Shown: positions 18,468-27,345 of the stretch, one piece after another | Layout: the number at the start of each line of letters is the position of its first letter | How positions within the stretch are numbered: the first letter of the stretch is position 1 | NCBI RefSeq assembly: GCF_019212185.1 | Contig: NZ_CP078138.1 | Location: forward strand, 2,090,501-2,154,500 | Direction: 5' to 3' | DNA: 64,000 bases | From: Pseudomonas fluorescens | GTDB lineage: Bacteria > Pseudomonadota > Gammaproteobacteria > Pseudomonadales > Pseudomonadaceae | Position numbers and translations under genes: made by a program | Notes under the pieces: model-generated | The model's database searches: none | What the model saw: only the letters and a program-made list of their open reading frames with translations | Told to the model about the DNA's origin: nothing

Positions 18468-18908
18468 ATGCAACCGCGTATCGATTTCTACACCGCGTCC
18501 CCTGAAGCCCTCAAAGCCATGCTCGCCCTGGAAACCGCGGTCTCCCGGCTGCCGCTGGAAAAGAGCCTGATCGAACTGGTCAAGCTGCGGGCCTCGCAAA
18601 TCAACGGCTGTGCCTTTTGCGTCGACATGCACACCACCGATGCCCTCAAGGCCGGTGAAACCACCCGCCGGCTGTTCGGTGTCAGCGTCTGGCGCGAAAC
18701 GCCATTTTTCACCTCCCGCGAACGGGCGGCCCTGGCCTGGACCGAATCCCTGACCCTGATCAGCCAGACCCACGCCCCGGACGAAGACTACGCGCTGGTC
18801 AGTGCCGAGTTCGACGCCAAGGAAATGGTCGACCTGACGGTGGCAATCACCACCATCAACGCCTGGAATCGCCTGGCAGTGGGCTTTCGCAAAATGCCCC
18901 AGGCTTGA
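18468..18908 (+). CDS. AhpD-like carboxymuconolactone decarboxylase family protein
   Basis: 146 residues. ATG 18468 has CTGGAG 8 nt before it. Alkylhydroperoxidase AhpD core with the redox pair in CAFCVDMH. Such proteins act as thiol peroxidases or adaptors for peroxiredoxins. It ends at base 18908, and the convergent efflux gene ends at 18909, so the two share no spacer. Function by family only. Confidence 0.88.
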   Translation: MQPRIDFYTASPEALKAMLALETAVSRLPLEKSLIELVKLRASQINGCAFCVDMHTTDALKAGETTRRLFGVSVWRETPFFTSRERAALAWTESLTLISQTHAPDEDYALVSAEFDAKEMVDLTVAITTINAWNRLAVGFRKMPQA

Positions 18909-20501
18909 TCAATGGGCATCGGCTGACGGCGCGGCCGGTGGTTGCACCTTGCGCATCAAGGGCACCATCAGCGTCGCGACGATGAAGCAAACCATGATCA
19001 TCAGAAACGCGTCGCCGTAGGTTTGCGTCTGCGCTTCACGGTAGGTCAGCAGCCACAATTGCTTAAGGCTGGCGCTGAGCTGGCTATCGACGCTCTGGCC
19101 GAGATCGGCGAAACGCCCGCCGACCTCGGTCAGCCATTGGTTCAGCGCTTCGTGGCTGCTGTTCAGGTGTTCGGCGAGGCGGGTGAAGTGCAGGTTGGTG
19201 CGGTCGTTGAGAATGGTCGCGCAAGCGGCAATGCCGATCGCGCCGCCGAGGTTGCGCATCAGGTTGAACAAGCCCGAGGCGTGCTTCAAGCGCGCCGGAC
19301 TCAACCCCCCGAGAGTCAGGGTCACCGCCGGTGGCACCGCCAGTTGTTGGGCGATCCCGCGCAGCGCTTGAGGCAGCATCAATTCCCTGGCACCCCAGTC
19401 ATGGGTGATCGGGCTGAAATCCCACATCGACAACGCGAACAGACCCAGGCCGGTCATCATCACCCAACGCAGGTCGACCCGATTGGCCAGGAAGGCGTAC
19501 AGCGGAATCGCCAGAATCTGAAACACCCCGGTGGAAAACACCGCGAGGCCAATGTCCAGCGCGCCATAACCACGCACCCTGCCGAGAAACAGCGGGGTCA
19601 GGTAGATGGTGGCGAACAGGCCGATGCCGGTGACGAACGAGAAGAAACAACCGAGGGCGAAATTGCGGTCCTTCAAGGCGCGCAGGTCGACAATCGGATT
19701 GGCCACCTGCAAGGTGCGGCCGACAAAGGCCAGCCCGGCAAGGCCCGACAACCAGGCGGTGATGAGGATGGTCTGGTCGCTGAACCAGTTGTAACGCGGG
19801 CCTTCTTCCAGGGTGTATTCCAGGCAGCCGAGAAACACTGCCAGCAACAGCATGCTCAGGTAGTCCGCCCCCTTGAGCAGGGACAACTCCGGCTGATCGA
19901 TCTTCACCAGCATCGGCACTGCAATGGCGACAAAGATCCCCGGCACCAGGTTGATGTAGAACAGCCAGTGCCAGGACGAGACGTCGGTGATAAAACCGCC
20001 CACCACCGGCCCGAGGGTCGGCGCCAGGGACGCCACGGCGCCGATGGTAGCGGCGGCGATTACCCGCTGCTTGCCGGTGAAGAAAAAGAACGCGGTGGTG
20101 AACACCAGCGGAATCATGGAGCCGCCGAGAAAGCCCTGCAGGGCACGGAAGGCAATCATGCTCTGGATATTCCACGCGGCGCCGCAGAGCAGACTGGCGA
20201 TGGTGAAGCCGACCGCCGAGGCGCAGAACAGCCAGCGCGTGGAGAACACCCGCGACAGCCAGCCGGACAACGGGATGACGATGATTTCGGCGATCAGGTA
20301 GCTGGTCTGCACCCAGGCGGTCTCATCGGTGCCGGCCGACAGTCCGCCGCCGATATCGCGCAGGGAGGCGGAGACGATCTGGATGTCGAGCAGGGCGATG
20401 AACATGCCGATGCACATGGTCGCGAAGGCGAAGACTTTGGTCGCGGTGCGCATGCTCGCTGCATCGAACGCCGGGGCCGGAACGCTGAGGCTGCTGCTCA
20501 C
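18909..20501 (-). CDS. DHA2-family (EmrB-like) MFS efflux transporter
   Basis: 530 residues, GTG start overlapping the stop of the HlyD gene by four bases (GTGA). About 14 membrane helices; the MFS signatures DIQIVSASLRDIGG and GWLSRVFSTRWLF are present. With the adjacent EmrA-like membrane fusion protein it forms an inner-membrane-to-outer-membrane drug pump; no outer-membrane channel is encoded here, so a TolC-like protein elsewhere is expected. Confidence 0.9.
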   Translation of the reverse strand: MSSSLSVPAPAFDAASMRTATKVFAFATMCIGMFIALLDIQIVSASLRDIGGGLSAGTDETAWVQTSYLIAEIIVIPLSGWLSRVFSTRWLFCASAVGFTIASLLCGAAWNIQSMIAFRALQGFLGGSMIPLVFTTAFFFFTGKQRVIAAATIGAVASLAPTLGPVVGGFITDVSSWHWLFYINLVPGIFVAIAVPMLVKIDQPELSLLKGADYLSMLLLAVFLGCLEYTLEEGPRYNWFSDQTILITAWLSGLAGLAFVGRTLQVANPIVDLRALKDRNFALGCFFSFVTGIGLFATIYLTPLFLGRVRGYGALDIGLAVFSTGVFQILAIPLYAFLANRVDLRWVMMTGLGLFALSMWDFSPITHDWGARELMLPQALRGIAQQLAVPPAVTLTLGGLSPARLKHASGLFNLMRNLGGAIGIAACATILNDRTNLHFTRLAEHLNSSHEALNQWLTEVGGRFADLGQSVDSQLSASLKQLWLLTYREAQTQTYGDAFLMIMVCFIVATLMVPLMRKVQPPAAPSADAH

Positions 20502-21610
20502 GGCGCGCTGGCCACGGCAGCAGTTTCAGGTTCGGCGCGGGTGTCGACGGCGGCGGTGACCGAGAGGCCGGGGCGCAGGTGACCGAGTACCGCGTCGGTC
20601 GGGTCCAGCAGAATGCGCACCGGCACCCGCTGAACAATCTTGGTGAAATTGCCGGTGGCGTTTTCCGCCGGCAGCACGCTGAACAGCGAACCGGTGGCGG
20701 GCGCCAGGCTGTCGAGGTGACCGTGGAAGGTCTGTCCCGACAGCACGTCGGCGCGGATGCTTACCCGTTGCCCGGGCTGCATGTGCGCCAGTTGATCCTC
20801 TTTGAAATTGGCGTCGACCCACAACCCACTGGCGGGCACCACCGAGAGCAGTTGCGCACCCACCTGGGCGTAGGCGCCGACCCGAGCCCGGCGATTGCCG
20901 ATCACGCCATCGACGGGTGCGCGCAGCTCGGTGTAGTCGACATTCAGTTGCGCCAGGTCACGCTCGGCGCTGGCCTGCTGCAAGGCGGCGCGGGCTTGTT
21001 GCTTCTGAGTGGTGATCACATTCAGTTGGCGTTGCGCAGCCAGCAGTTCGGCCTGGGCGCGGGCGCTGAGGGCCTGGGCGGTCTTGAAAGTGGCGTCGGC
21101 CCGTTGCGCACTTTCCACCGAGACCGCATTGCTGCCCACCAGACGCTTGTAGCGCACGTTGTCATCGCGTGAACGGGAAGTTTCCGCGCCCGCCGCGTCA
21201 ATCCCGGCCCGCGCCTGGCCGATCACCGCCTGTTGCAATTGTTCAGTGGCATCGAGATTGGCCAACAGCGCTTGTTGTGCAGCGACTGCGCCTTCGGCCT
21301 TGGCCAGGTGGGCGCGGTAGTCCCGCGCGTCGAGGCGAATCAAGACGTCGCCGGCCTTGACCTGCTGGTTGTCACTGACCAGCACCTGCTCGATATGCCC
21401 GGCGACTTTCGGTCCGATCACCGTGATATCGCCGCCGATGTAGGCATCGTCAGTAGTTTCGACAAAACGTGCACTGGTCCACCAGTGGGCGGTGTAGAGG
21501 CCGGCCGCAACCAGTGCAGCCAGGCCAGTGGCCGCCAACAGCAGGCGCTTGGTACGAGGAGGGGCCGTCGCAGTGGCGAGGGTCGGGTCTACGGCTGACA
21601 GACTGGTCAT
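20498..21610 (-). CDS. HlyD/EmrA-type membrane fusion protein
   Basis: 370 residues from ATG 21610 (AGG about 9 nt upstream); an upstream in-frame ATG at 21658 would add an isoleucine-rich stretch that overlaps the AT-rich operator region, so it is rejected. One N-terminal membrane helix (LLLAATGLAALVAAGLYT), biotinyl-lipoyl segment (TTDDAYIGGDITVIGPKVAG), a long coiled coil (about 90-190) and a beta barrel. Partner of the DHA2 transporter. Confidence 0.88.
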   Translation of the reverse strand: MTSLSAVDPTLATATAPPRTKRLLLAATGLAALVAAGLYTAHWWTSARFVETTDDAYIGGDITVIGPKVAGHIEQVLVSDNQQVKAGDVLIRLDARDYRAHLAKAEGAVAAQQALLANLDATEQLQQAVIGQARAGIDAAGAETSRSRDDNVRYKRLVGSNAVSVESAQRADATFKTAQALSARAQAELLAAQRQLNVITTQKQQARAALQQASAERDLAQLNVDYTELRAPVDGVIGNRRARVGAYAQVGAQLLSVVPASGLWVDANFKEDQLAHMQPGQRVSIRADVLSGQTFHGHLDSLAPATGSLFSVLPAENATGNFTKIVQRVPVRILLDPTDAVLGHLRPGLSVTAAVDTRAEPETAAVASAP

Positions 21611-21632
21611 GGCGGAACCTGCGATCATGATG

Positions 21633-21649
21633 ATTATTACGATCATAAT
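21633..21649. promoter_or_regulatory. AT-rich inverted repeat before the efflux operon
   Basis: ATTAT-N7-ATAAT in a strongly AT-rich stretch 23 bp upstream of the HlyD start, unlike the GC-rich surroundings. MarR/TetR regulators of efflux pumps often bind such sites, but none is encoded next to it. Confidence 0.35.
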
Positions 21650-21720
21650 ATGACGCATGTAATATTTCGTAGCAAATGCTTTCGCTAACCAGTCGTCAGG
21701 TGTTTGGCCTCAGGTGTGGA

Positions 21721-22119
21721 TCAGGCGATGGGCGAGCACAGTTCCACCAGCGTGCCGTCCGGGCAGCGCACATAGGACACGGTTTGGCCCCAGGGCTTTT
21801 CCTGCGGCGCAGCGATCTCGCTGGCGCCGGCCTTGAGTGCCTGGGCGTGGGCGGCGGGGACGTCCTCGGTGACCAGGGCGACTTCCATGCCCAACGGTTT
21901 CGCGCTGCTGTGGGCCGACACATGCCCGCCGTGGAAATTCATCGCCGCCAGTTCGTCGGCGGCAAAGGCCAGGGCGGTGGCACCGGTCTCCAGCTCGCCG
22001 TAGGTGCCGGACTCGTGGAGAAAGCGGGTGGGAAGGCCAAAGGCGGCAGAGAAAAATTCGAGGGAAGCGCTGACGTCGGGGACGTAGATGATCAGGTAGC
22101 CGAATTTCACGGTGAACAC
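21721..22119 (-). CDS. VOC-family (glyoxalase/bleomycin-resistance) protein
   Basis: 132 residues in two beta-alpha-beta-beta-beta units (MFTVKFGYLIIYVPD...; EVALVTEDVPAAHAQAL). Likely metal ligands are His at HGGHVSA and Glu near the C-terminus (GTLVELCSP). Lies 66 bases after the TonB receptor gene on the same strand, and may be read through from it. Ligand or substrate unknown. Confidence 0.82.
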   Translation of the reverse strand: MFTVKFGYLIIYVPDVSASLEFFSAAFGLPTRFLHESGTYGELETGATALAFAADELAAMNFHGGHVSAHSSAKPLGMEVALVTEDVPAAHAQALKAGASEIAAPQEKPWGQTVSYVRCPDGTLVELCSPIA

Positions 22120-22185
22120 TCCTTGTTACGTGGGGGCGGACAATTTAGCACGCTGGCCCGCGACTGAGCGGGCCAGCGTCGCGGG

Positions 22186-24624
22186 TCAGAAGCTGTACTT
22201 GAAGCTGGTCATCAGGTTACGCGGCGCGCCGTAGTTACCGTAGTAACCGGCATAGCTGAAGTACTCGCGGTCGAACAGGTTGTTGAGGTTGACCGAGGCG
22301 CTGAGGTTTTTGCTGATGTCGTAGCGCGCCAGCAGGTTGGTGATGGCGTAGCTGCCTTGGGTGAAGGTGTGCAGGTCGCTGCCGACTTTGCTTTGCCAGT
22401 TCACCCCGCCGCCGACGGTCAGTTTGTCGAGCTCGCCGCCCAGGCGATAGGTGCTGAAGGTTTTCACGCTGTGGCGGGGCAGGGTGGTGTTGATGCGTTG
22501 ATCGTCGGCATCGGTGGTGACGGTGTAGGCGTAGCCCGTGCCGACTTGCCAACCTTCGGCCAGTTGGCCGTCCAGTTGCATTTCCACGCCCTTGGAGGTC
22601 GTTCCCTGTTCGGCCTTGTAGACGTTGCTGCCTGGGTACTCGGCCTGCCACACGGCGAGGTTGTCCTGTTCCAGCTTGAACAGCGCAAGGCTGGAGTTCA
22701 ACTGGCCGTCCAGATGACTGCCCTTGATCCCCAGTTCGTAGCCCTTGCCCTCCATCGGGTCCAGCGGTTTGTTGTTTTCGTCGCGCACCCAGGAAGCTTG
22801 CGGGTTGAAGATCTTGGTGTAGCTGGCGTACAGCGACCAGACGTCGGTCAGGTCGTAGACCACGCCGGTGTAGGGAATGAACACCCCGGTTTCCCGCGAC
22901 TGGGTTTCGCTGGCATCGGCACCGTAAGGGCGGTCCTCGGTGTCGCGTTTCCAGTCCACCAGGCGGCTGCCGAGGATCAGGCTCAGGTCATCGCTGACGT
23001 GGAAACGCCCGGTGAGGTAGGCGGCATACTGGGTCTCGTCGATGGACGACTTGCCGGTGACCGGGAAGTCCGGCTTGGGGTTGTTGCCGTGGTAGTCGAA
23101 CAGGTTGTCGATGGCGCCCGCCGGCGAGCCGGAGTAGTCATAGCGCCAGCCACCGTAGCTGGGGACGTTTTCGTTGTACTTGGACAGGGTCAGGCCACCG
23201 ATGATTTCGTGTTCGCGGCCCAGCAGATTCAAGGGGCCGGTCAGGTACAGGTCGAGGTTGTCCTGGCGCGGCGTGCCGGCAAACTTGACCGGTAACAGGC
23301 TGGTGCCGCTGCCATCGGGCTGCAGGGTGCCATTGAGGTAGGTGAAGACCTCGTCGAATGTGTTCTCGGTGTGGGTGAACTCGACCTTGCCACTCCAGCC
23401 ATTGCCCAGTTGCTGCTCGATGGAGGTGAAGTAGCTGGTTTGCTCATGGTCGTTGTAGGACCAGTCTGGCGAGGCGTTGGTCGAGCGACTGAGGTCGGTG
23501 CGCTGGCCATCGGGGAAACGTGTCGGCAGGCCGGAGCGCAGGGGCGAATCGACGTCGGTGCGCAGGTAGCTAAAGCCCAGGGTCAGCAAGGTCTCTTCAG
23601 TGAGGTCGAATTCGCTGATGCCGTACAGCAACTGCGAATCCTGCTTGAAGCGGTCGATCCAGGCGCCACCGGTCTTGTAGTCGGCCACCACGCGACCGCG
23701 CACGTTGCCGCTTTCGGTCAGCGGTCCGGAGACGTCGAAGCCGCTGCCGTAACGGTCCCAGGTGCCTGCTTCGCCGGTCACGCTGGCCTGGGCCTCGGCG
23801 GTTGGGCGCTTGCGGATCAGGTTGATGGTGGCCGAGGGGTTGCCCATGCCGCTGATCAGACCCGTGGCGCCCCGTACCACTTCTACACGGTCGTACTGGG
23901 CCATGCTCTGGGCGTAGTTGTCCATGCGTGTGACGGTGGGCACGCCGTCGATCTCGAAGTTCTGGATCTCGAAACCCCGGGACCAGAAACTGTCACTTTC
24001 CGCCCCCAGGCCGTCACGCAGGACAATGATCCCGGGCGTCGCGTCCATGGTGTCGCTGAGGGTGGTCAGGCGCTGGTCATCCAGGCGCTGGCGGGTCATC
24101 ACCGTCAACGATTGCGGGGTTTCCTTTGGCGTCAGGTTCAGTCGTGTCGAACTGCTGGACGACAAGGTGGTGTAGGAGCCGGTGCCTTCAGTGGTCGAAC
24201 CGGGCGCCTTGCCGGAAATGGTCAGGGCATCCAGTTGCAAGGTGTCGCTGTTTTGCCGACGGGCGATTTGATATCCGCCCTGGGTCGTGCGCAAGGCTTG
24301 CAGATCGGTGCCGGCCAGCAGCGTGTCGAGGCCGTTATCGATCTCGAAGCGGCCAGTCAGGCCTTGGGTCACGCGGCCTTCGGTGAGCTCGGCGGGGTAA
24401 CTGATCAGCAGGTGGGCGGTCTCGCCGAACTGCGCCAAAGCAGCGCCGAGCGGACCTCCCGGAATGTTGAAATCCAGTTGCTGTTGCGCCGCCTGAACCT
24501 GCGCCGAGGCGAGTAGCAACGGAGCGGCGACGCCCATGCAGGCGATGCCCTGCAGCACGGCCGCAGCCAGCCGCTGCTTGATCAAGCGTTGACGGACCGG
24601 AGCTGATTGTTGCAAGTGCTGCAT
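22186..24624 (-). CDS. TonB-dependent siderophore receptor with STN signalling domain
   Basis: 812 residues. Signal peptide to about residue 45 (ASAQVQAAQQ), then an STN/secretin domain (about 50-105), a TonB box-like ISGKAPG region, plug (TPQSLTVMTRQRLDD...GDRVEVV-like text YDRVEVVRGATGL) and a 22-strand barrel ending in aromatic Phe (SFKYSF). The N-terminal STN domain marks it as a transducer: ligand binding signals through the FecR protein encoded just downstream of the sigma gene. Resembles FpvA-type ferric-siderophore receptors; ligand not predictable. Confidence 0.9.
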   Translation of the reverse strand: MQHLQQSAPVRQRLIKQRLAAAVLQGIACMGVAAPLLLASAQVQAAQQQLDFNIPGGPLGAALAQFGETAHLLISYPAELTEGRVTQGLTGRFEIDNGLDTLLAGTDLQALRTTQGGYQIARRQNSDTLQLDALTISGKAPGSTTEGTGSYTTLSSSSSTRLNLTPKETPQSLTVMTRQRLDDQRLTTLSDTMDATPGIIVLRDGLGAESDSFWSRGFEIQNFEIDGVPTVTRMDNYAQSMAQYDRVEVVRGATGLISGMGNPSATINLIRKRPTAEAQASVTGEAGTWDRYGSGFDVSGPLTESGNVRGRVVADYKTGGAWIDRFKQDSQLLYGISEFDLTEETLLTLGFSYLRTDVDSPLRSGLPTRFPDGQRTDLSRSTNASPDWSYNDHEQTSYFTSIEQQLGNGWSGKVEFTHTENTFDEVFTYLNGTLQPDGSGTSLLPVKFAGTPRQDNLDLYLTGPLNLLGREHEIIGGLTLSKYNENVPSYGGWRYDYSGSPAGAIDNLFDYHGNNPKPDFPVTGKSSIDETQYAAYLTGRFHVSDDLSLILGSRLVDWKRDTEDRPYGADASETQSRETGVFIPYTGVVYDLTDVWSLYASYTKIFNPQASWVRDENNKPLDPMEGKGYELGIKGSHLDGQLNSSLALFKLEQDNLAVWQAEYPGSNVYKAEQGTTSKGVEMQLDGQLAEGWQVGTGYAYTVTTDADDQRINTTLPRHSVKTFSTYRLGGELDKLTVGGGVNWQSKVGSDLHTFTQGSYAITNLLARYDISKNLSASVNLNNLFDREYFSYAGYYGNYGAPRNLMTSFKYSF

Positions 24625-24628
24625 GTGT

Positions 24629-24660
24629 GTATCCCCAATGAATGTGATCGTTGGGGATAC
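24629..24660 (-). promoter_or_regulatory. Hairpin overlapping the receptor's ribosome-binding site
   Basis: On the minus strand GTATCCCCAA and TTGGGGATAC form a perfect 10-bp stem with a 12-nt loop. The 3' arm contains the only Shine-Dalgarno-like run (GGGGA), ending about 7 nt from the ATG at 24624. Folding would hide the ribosome-binding site. It could also be a protein operator on DNA. Confidence 0.5.
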
Positions 24661-24704
24661 AAGTCTCGTGAAAAACGAAAACGGCTCACCCGCATTGGAA
24701 AAAT

Positions 24705-25688
24705 TTAGCCGAGGCCGGGTTTGGCCTTTAACGTCACCCAGTAACGGGTCAGGTGGTGCACGTCGAGGTCGAAGGTTTCGCCGAGGGCGGCAATGACCTG
24801 ATCGGTGTCATCCAGTGGAAAGGTGCCTGAGACTCGCAACTCGGCAAGACTAGGATCGCAACCCAAGTGACCACGGCGGTAGCGCGACAATTCATCGACG
24901 AAGTCGGCCAAGCGCTGGCCCTGCGCGACGATCATGCCACGGCTCCAGGCCAGTTCGCCGGGAGCGCGTGGCCGACGCGCGAGCAGGGCCAGGCGGTCGA
25001 AACTCACGACTTCCCCGGCTGCTGCGTCGATCGCGCTGTCAGTCCGATCCAGGGGGTGGAGGGTGATACCGCCATCCTCGCTGCTGGCTTGGGTGAAACC
25101 CTGGCGCTGACGCACCGCCAATTGTTGGCCAAGCATTCGCACCCGACCCTCCGCGCTATGCACCCACAAAGGAGCAGCCGCTGGCGCCTCCAGCAGAATC
25201 TCCCCGCGCAGCAACTGAATGTGGTGGATCTGGCTGTCGACCCGCACCTTGATCGCGGTATCGGTATTGAGTTGAACCCGCACCTGACCGGCCAGTTGCA
25301 GGGTGCGCCGCTCACCGATGGCACTGCTGAAATCGCTGCGCCAATCCTGCGCCAGGCTGCTGTCCCGGGCGCTCCAGGCCGTGCCGCCGGCGGCCAGAAA
25401 CAGCGCCAGGTTTTTCAGGACGCTGCGCCGCGACAGGGTCGACGACAGCGCGGCGCTGGCGAGCGGACGCTGGCCGGGTGAGCGCAGGCTGCTCATACGC
25501 GAAGCAAAGCCCTGGGCCCGCTGCCATGCCAACTCATGCACGGCATCGGCCTGCCGCCACGCCAGCCAGTCGGCGCGGGTTTGTTCGCTGACCTGCGGCT
25601 CCTGCAACTCCAGCAGCCAATGCATGGCCCTCTCGGCGACGGCCATCGGAATCGTCGGCTGCGCGGTTGACGAGGATTGCGCTGACAT
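24705..25688 (-). CDS. FecR-family anti-sigma factor
   Basis: 327 residues. The start ATG 25688 overlaps the sigma-factor stop (TGATG). N-terminal cytoplasmic DUF4880 segment (ERAMHWLLELQEP), a membrane helix at about 105-125 (LKNLALFLAAGGTAW), then the periplasmic FecR domain and a C-terminal segment that would meet the receptor's STN domain. It transmits receptor occupancy to the cognate ECF sigma. Gene order sigma-FecR-receptor is the classical one. Confidence 0.9.
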   Translation of the reverse strand: MSAQSSSTAQPTIPMAVAERAMHWLLELQEPQVSEQTRADWLAWRQADAVHELAWQRAQGFASRMSSLRSPGQRPLASAALSSTLSRRSVLKNLALFLAAGGTAWSARDSSLAQDWRSDFSSAIGERRTLQLAGQVRVQLNTDTAIKVRVDSQIHHIQLLRGEILLEAPAAAPLWVHSAEGRVRMLGQQLAVRQRQGFTQASSEDGGITLHPLDRTDSAIDAAAGEVVSFDRLALLARRPRAPGELAWSRGMIVAQGQRLADFVDELSRYRRGHLGCDPSLAELRVSGTFPLDDTDQVIAALGETFDLDVHHLTRYWVTLKAKPGLG

Positions 25689-26203
25689 CAGGCCCACCCG
25701 CCGTCGAGCATGATGCACTGGGCGCCGGCCTTGACGATGTAGCGTTTGACCGTGGCGATCGAAACCTTCAAGCGCCCGGCAATTTCGCCATGGCTCAAAC
25801 CCTCCAGTTGAGACCAGAGGAATGCCTTTTGCACAGGCAGTTCCAGGCGTTCCAGAACGGCGTCCAGCTCCAGCAGGGTTTCGAGCATGATCGCCTGGCT
25901 CTCGAGGTCCGGCGCCAGTGCCTCGGGCAGGTTTGCCAGGGCCTGGAGATAGGCCTTTTCCAGTTTCTGCCGGCGATAGTGATTGGACAGCACGCTCTGT
26001 GCCACGGTGGCCAGAAAGCTACGCGGGGCCTGGACTTCGATCACCTCGGTCTTGGCCAGCAAGCGCACGAACACGTCCTGCGCCAGGTCCGCCGCGCTGT
26101 GGGAACAGCCGAGTCGGCAACGCAGCCAGCGCTGCAGCCAGGAATGCTGTTCGCGGTACAGGGTGGCGAGTCCGGGATGGCAGGCGGGAGGGGGCACGGG
26201 CAT
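25688..26203 (-). CDS. FecI-family ECF sigma factor
   Basis: 171 residues. Sigma region 2 (AADLAQDVFVRLLAKTE) and region 4 helix-turn-helix (EGLSHGEIAGRLKVSIATVKRY) are evident. Stop overlaps the anti-sigma start. A palindromic Fur box lies 20 bases upstream (26224-26240), so the cassette should be iron-repressed, with the sigma directing transcription of the receptor gene when ferric ligand is sensed. Confidence 0.92.
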   Translation of the reverse strand: MPVPPPACHPGLATLYREQHSWLQRWLRCRLGCSHSAADLAQDVFVRLLAKTEVIEVQAPRSFLATVAQSVLSNHYRRQKLEKAYLQALANLPEALAPDLESQAIMLETLLELDAVLERLELPVQKAFLWSQLEGLSHGEIAGRLKVSIATVKRYIVKAGAQCIMLDGGWA

Positions 26204-26223
26204 GGTTCGCAGATGAGGTACTA

Positions 26224-26240
26224 ATGATAATGATTATCAT
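26224..26240. promoter_or_regulatory. Fur box
   Basis: ATGATAATGATTATCAT is a perfect 17-bp palindrome around a central G and matches the GATAATGATAATCATTATC consensus closely. It lies between the divergent sigma gene (start 26203) and the fimbrin-like gene (start 26331), so Fe-Fur could repress both. Confidence 0.88.
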
Positions 26241-26330
26241 ATTTGTCGGGCGGGGTGACTGGCAAGTGCCATCACTCCTGAAAATCCCGGGCTTGCCGAT
26301 GCAGTGGATATCCAACTGGGAGTGATAGTC

Positions 26331-26693
26331 ATGCAAAGCAAAGTTCTGGCGATTGGTTTTGCTGTAGTCGCTGCGTTCAGTAGCGTCTGTCAGGCAGGCG
26401 TCATTCATTTTCACGGCGCGATTGTCGAGCCGGCTTGTAGCGTTCAGGCGAGCGTGGATGGAAGGGTTGATCTCACGGACTGCTCGCCCGCCAGTCGCGG
26501 CACCGCTATCGAGGTACAAGCGTTGGCGCCGACTGCCAGCGCCAAGGCACTCGGTGGGTCTGCGGTCAGGGTCAGGCTGATGGCCGACAACAGCCCGACC
26601 GAGCGCTATTTCGATCGACAGTACCAACTGCTGGATGAAGCGGGCCAGCCGCTGCGTTCGGGCGATTATGTGGTGACCTTAAGCATGCCTTGA
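26331..26693 (+). CDS. Small type-1-fimbrin-like periplasmic protein
   Basis: 120 residues. ATG 26331 follows CTGGGAG with 8-nt spacing. Signal peptide (SKVLAIGFAVVAAFSSVCQA), then GVIHFHGAIVEPACSV and a second Cys in LTDCSPA, the disulphide pattern of type 1 fimbrial subunits, with a later YFDRQYQLLD segment. It is shorter than the usual about 160-180-residue pilin, and no usher or chaperone gene is near, so it may not assemble into a pilus. It lies under the Fur box between two FecI loci. Confidence 0.7.
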   Translation: MQSKVLAIGFAVVAAFSSVCQAGVIHFHGAIVEPACSVQASVDGRVDLTDCSPASRGTAIEVQALAPTASAKALGGSAVRVRLMADNSPTERYFDRQYQLLDEAGQPLRSGDYVVTLSMP

Positions 26694-26773
26694 GCGGTTG
26701 CGCGAGGGTGGACCGCTGGCGCAAGACCAGCGGTCAAGGGAATCAATTGCTCGCCTTAATAGGAAGCATTACT

Positions 26774-26792
26774 ATTCACGCCCTCGCCACCC
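26774..26792 (+). promoter_or_regulatory. Possible weak Fur-like site before the second sigma gene
   Basis: An AATAGGAAGCATTACTATT stretch begins at about 26760 and matches the 19-bp Fur consensus at only about half its positions. It lies before the second sigma gene start (26805), where iron-responsive sigma genes usually carry a Fur site. Position is approximate and the call is weak. Confidence 0.2.
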
Positions 26793-26804
26793 CGGCCCAT
26801 CGCA

Positions 26805-27305
26805 ATGACCGCCAAGCTGCCCCGCAGATCAGGATTTTTCGAGCACTACGAAGAGTTGGTCGGTACCTGGACGCGCCGGTTGCGCAACCGTGCGTTGGCC
26901 GAGGATCTGGCCCACGACACCTTCGTCCGGGTGCTGGAATCCGACGCCGCCGGGGTGCAGCAACCACGGGCCTATCTGCACCAGACCGCGCGCAACATTG
27001 CGGTGGACGGTTATCGGCGGGAGGAGCGGCGCGGCGCCATGGAGGTGGAGGCGATCGATCCTGGGCTGTCAGCGGCGGATGATCCGGAGCATTACATGCA
27101 CGCGATCCAGTTGGCTGATTGCGTCGAGGAGGCGCTCGCCGAGTTGCCTGCCAACTGCCGCAAAGTGTTCATCTGGCAGAAGCTCGAAGGCCTGACCCAG
27201 GCAGAAATTGCCGAGCGCCTGGGACTGTCTAAAAACATGGTGGAAAAGTATATGATCCGCACCCTGCGGCATCTACGAGACCGCCTGGATGGAGCGGGCC
27301 AATGA
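26805..27305 (+). CDS. fecI: FecI-family ECF sigma factor
   Basis: 166 residues. Region 2 (LAEDLAHDTFVRVLES, YLHQTARNIAVDGYRREER) and region 4 (LEGLTQAEIAERLGLSKNMVEKYMIRTLRHL) are clear. First gene of the right-hand sigma/anti-sigma/receptor cassette; the anti-sigma gene starts 40 bases after its stop. The receptor at the end of the cassette looks like FecA, which is why I use the fec names; other citrate-type systems cannot be excluded. Confidence 0.88.
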   Translation: MTAKLPRRSGFFEHYEELVGTWTRRLRNRALAEDLAHDTFVRVLESDAAGVQQPRAYLHQTARNIAVDGYRREERRGAMEVEAIDPGLSAADDPEHYMHAIQLADCVEEALAELPANCRKVFIWQKLEGLTQAEIAERLGLSKNMVEKYMIRTLRHLRDRLDGAGQ

Positions 27306-27345
27306 TCCGCGTGCATTTTCCAGCCACCGCCAAACAGGACATTCC

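Noticed and set aside
18942..20582. 546-codon plus-strand open frame opposite the DHA2 and HlyD genes
   Set aside because: It is the high-GC antisense shadow of two well-defined genes; its translation is low-complexity (HGQRDR-rich) and has no recognisable domain.
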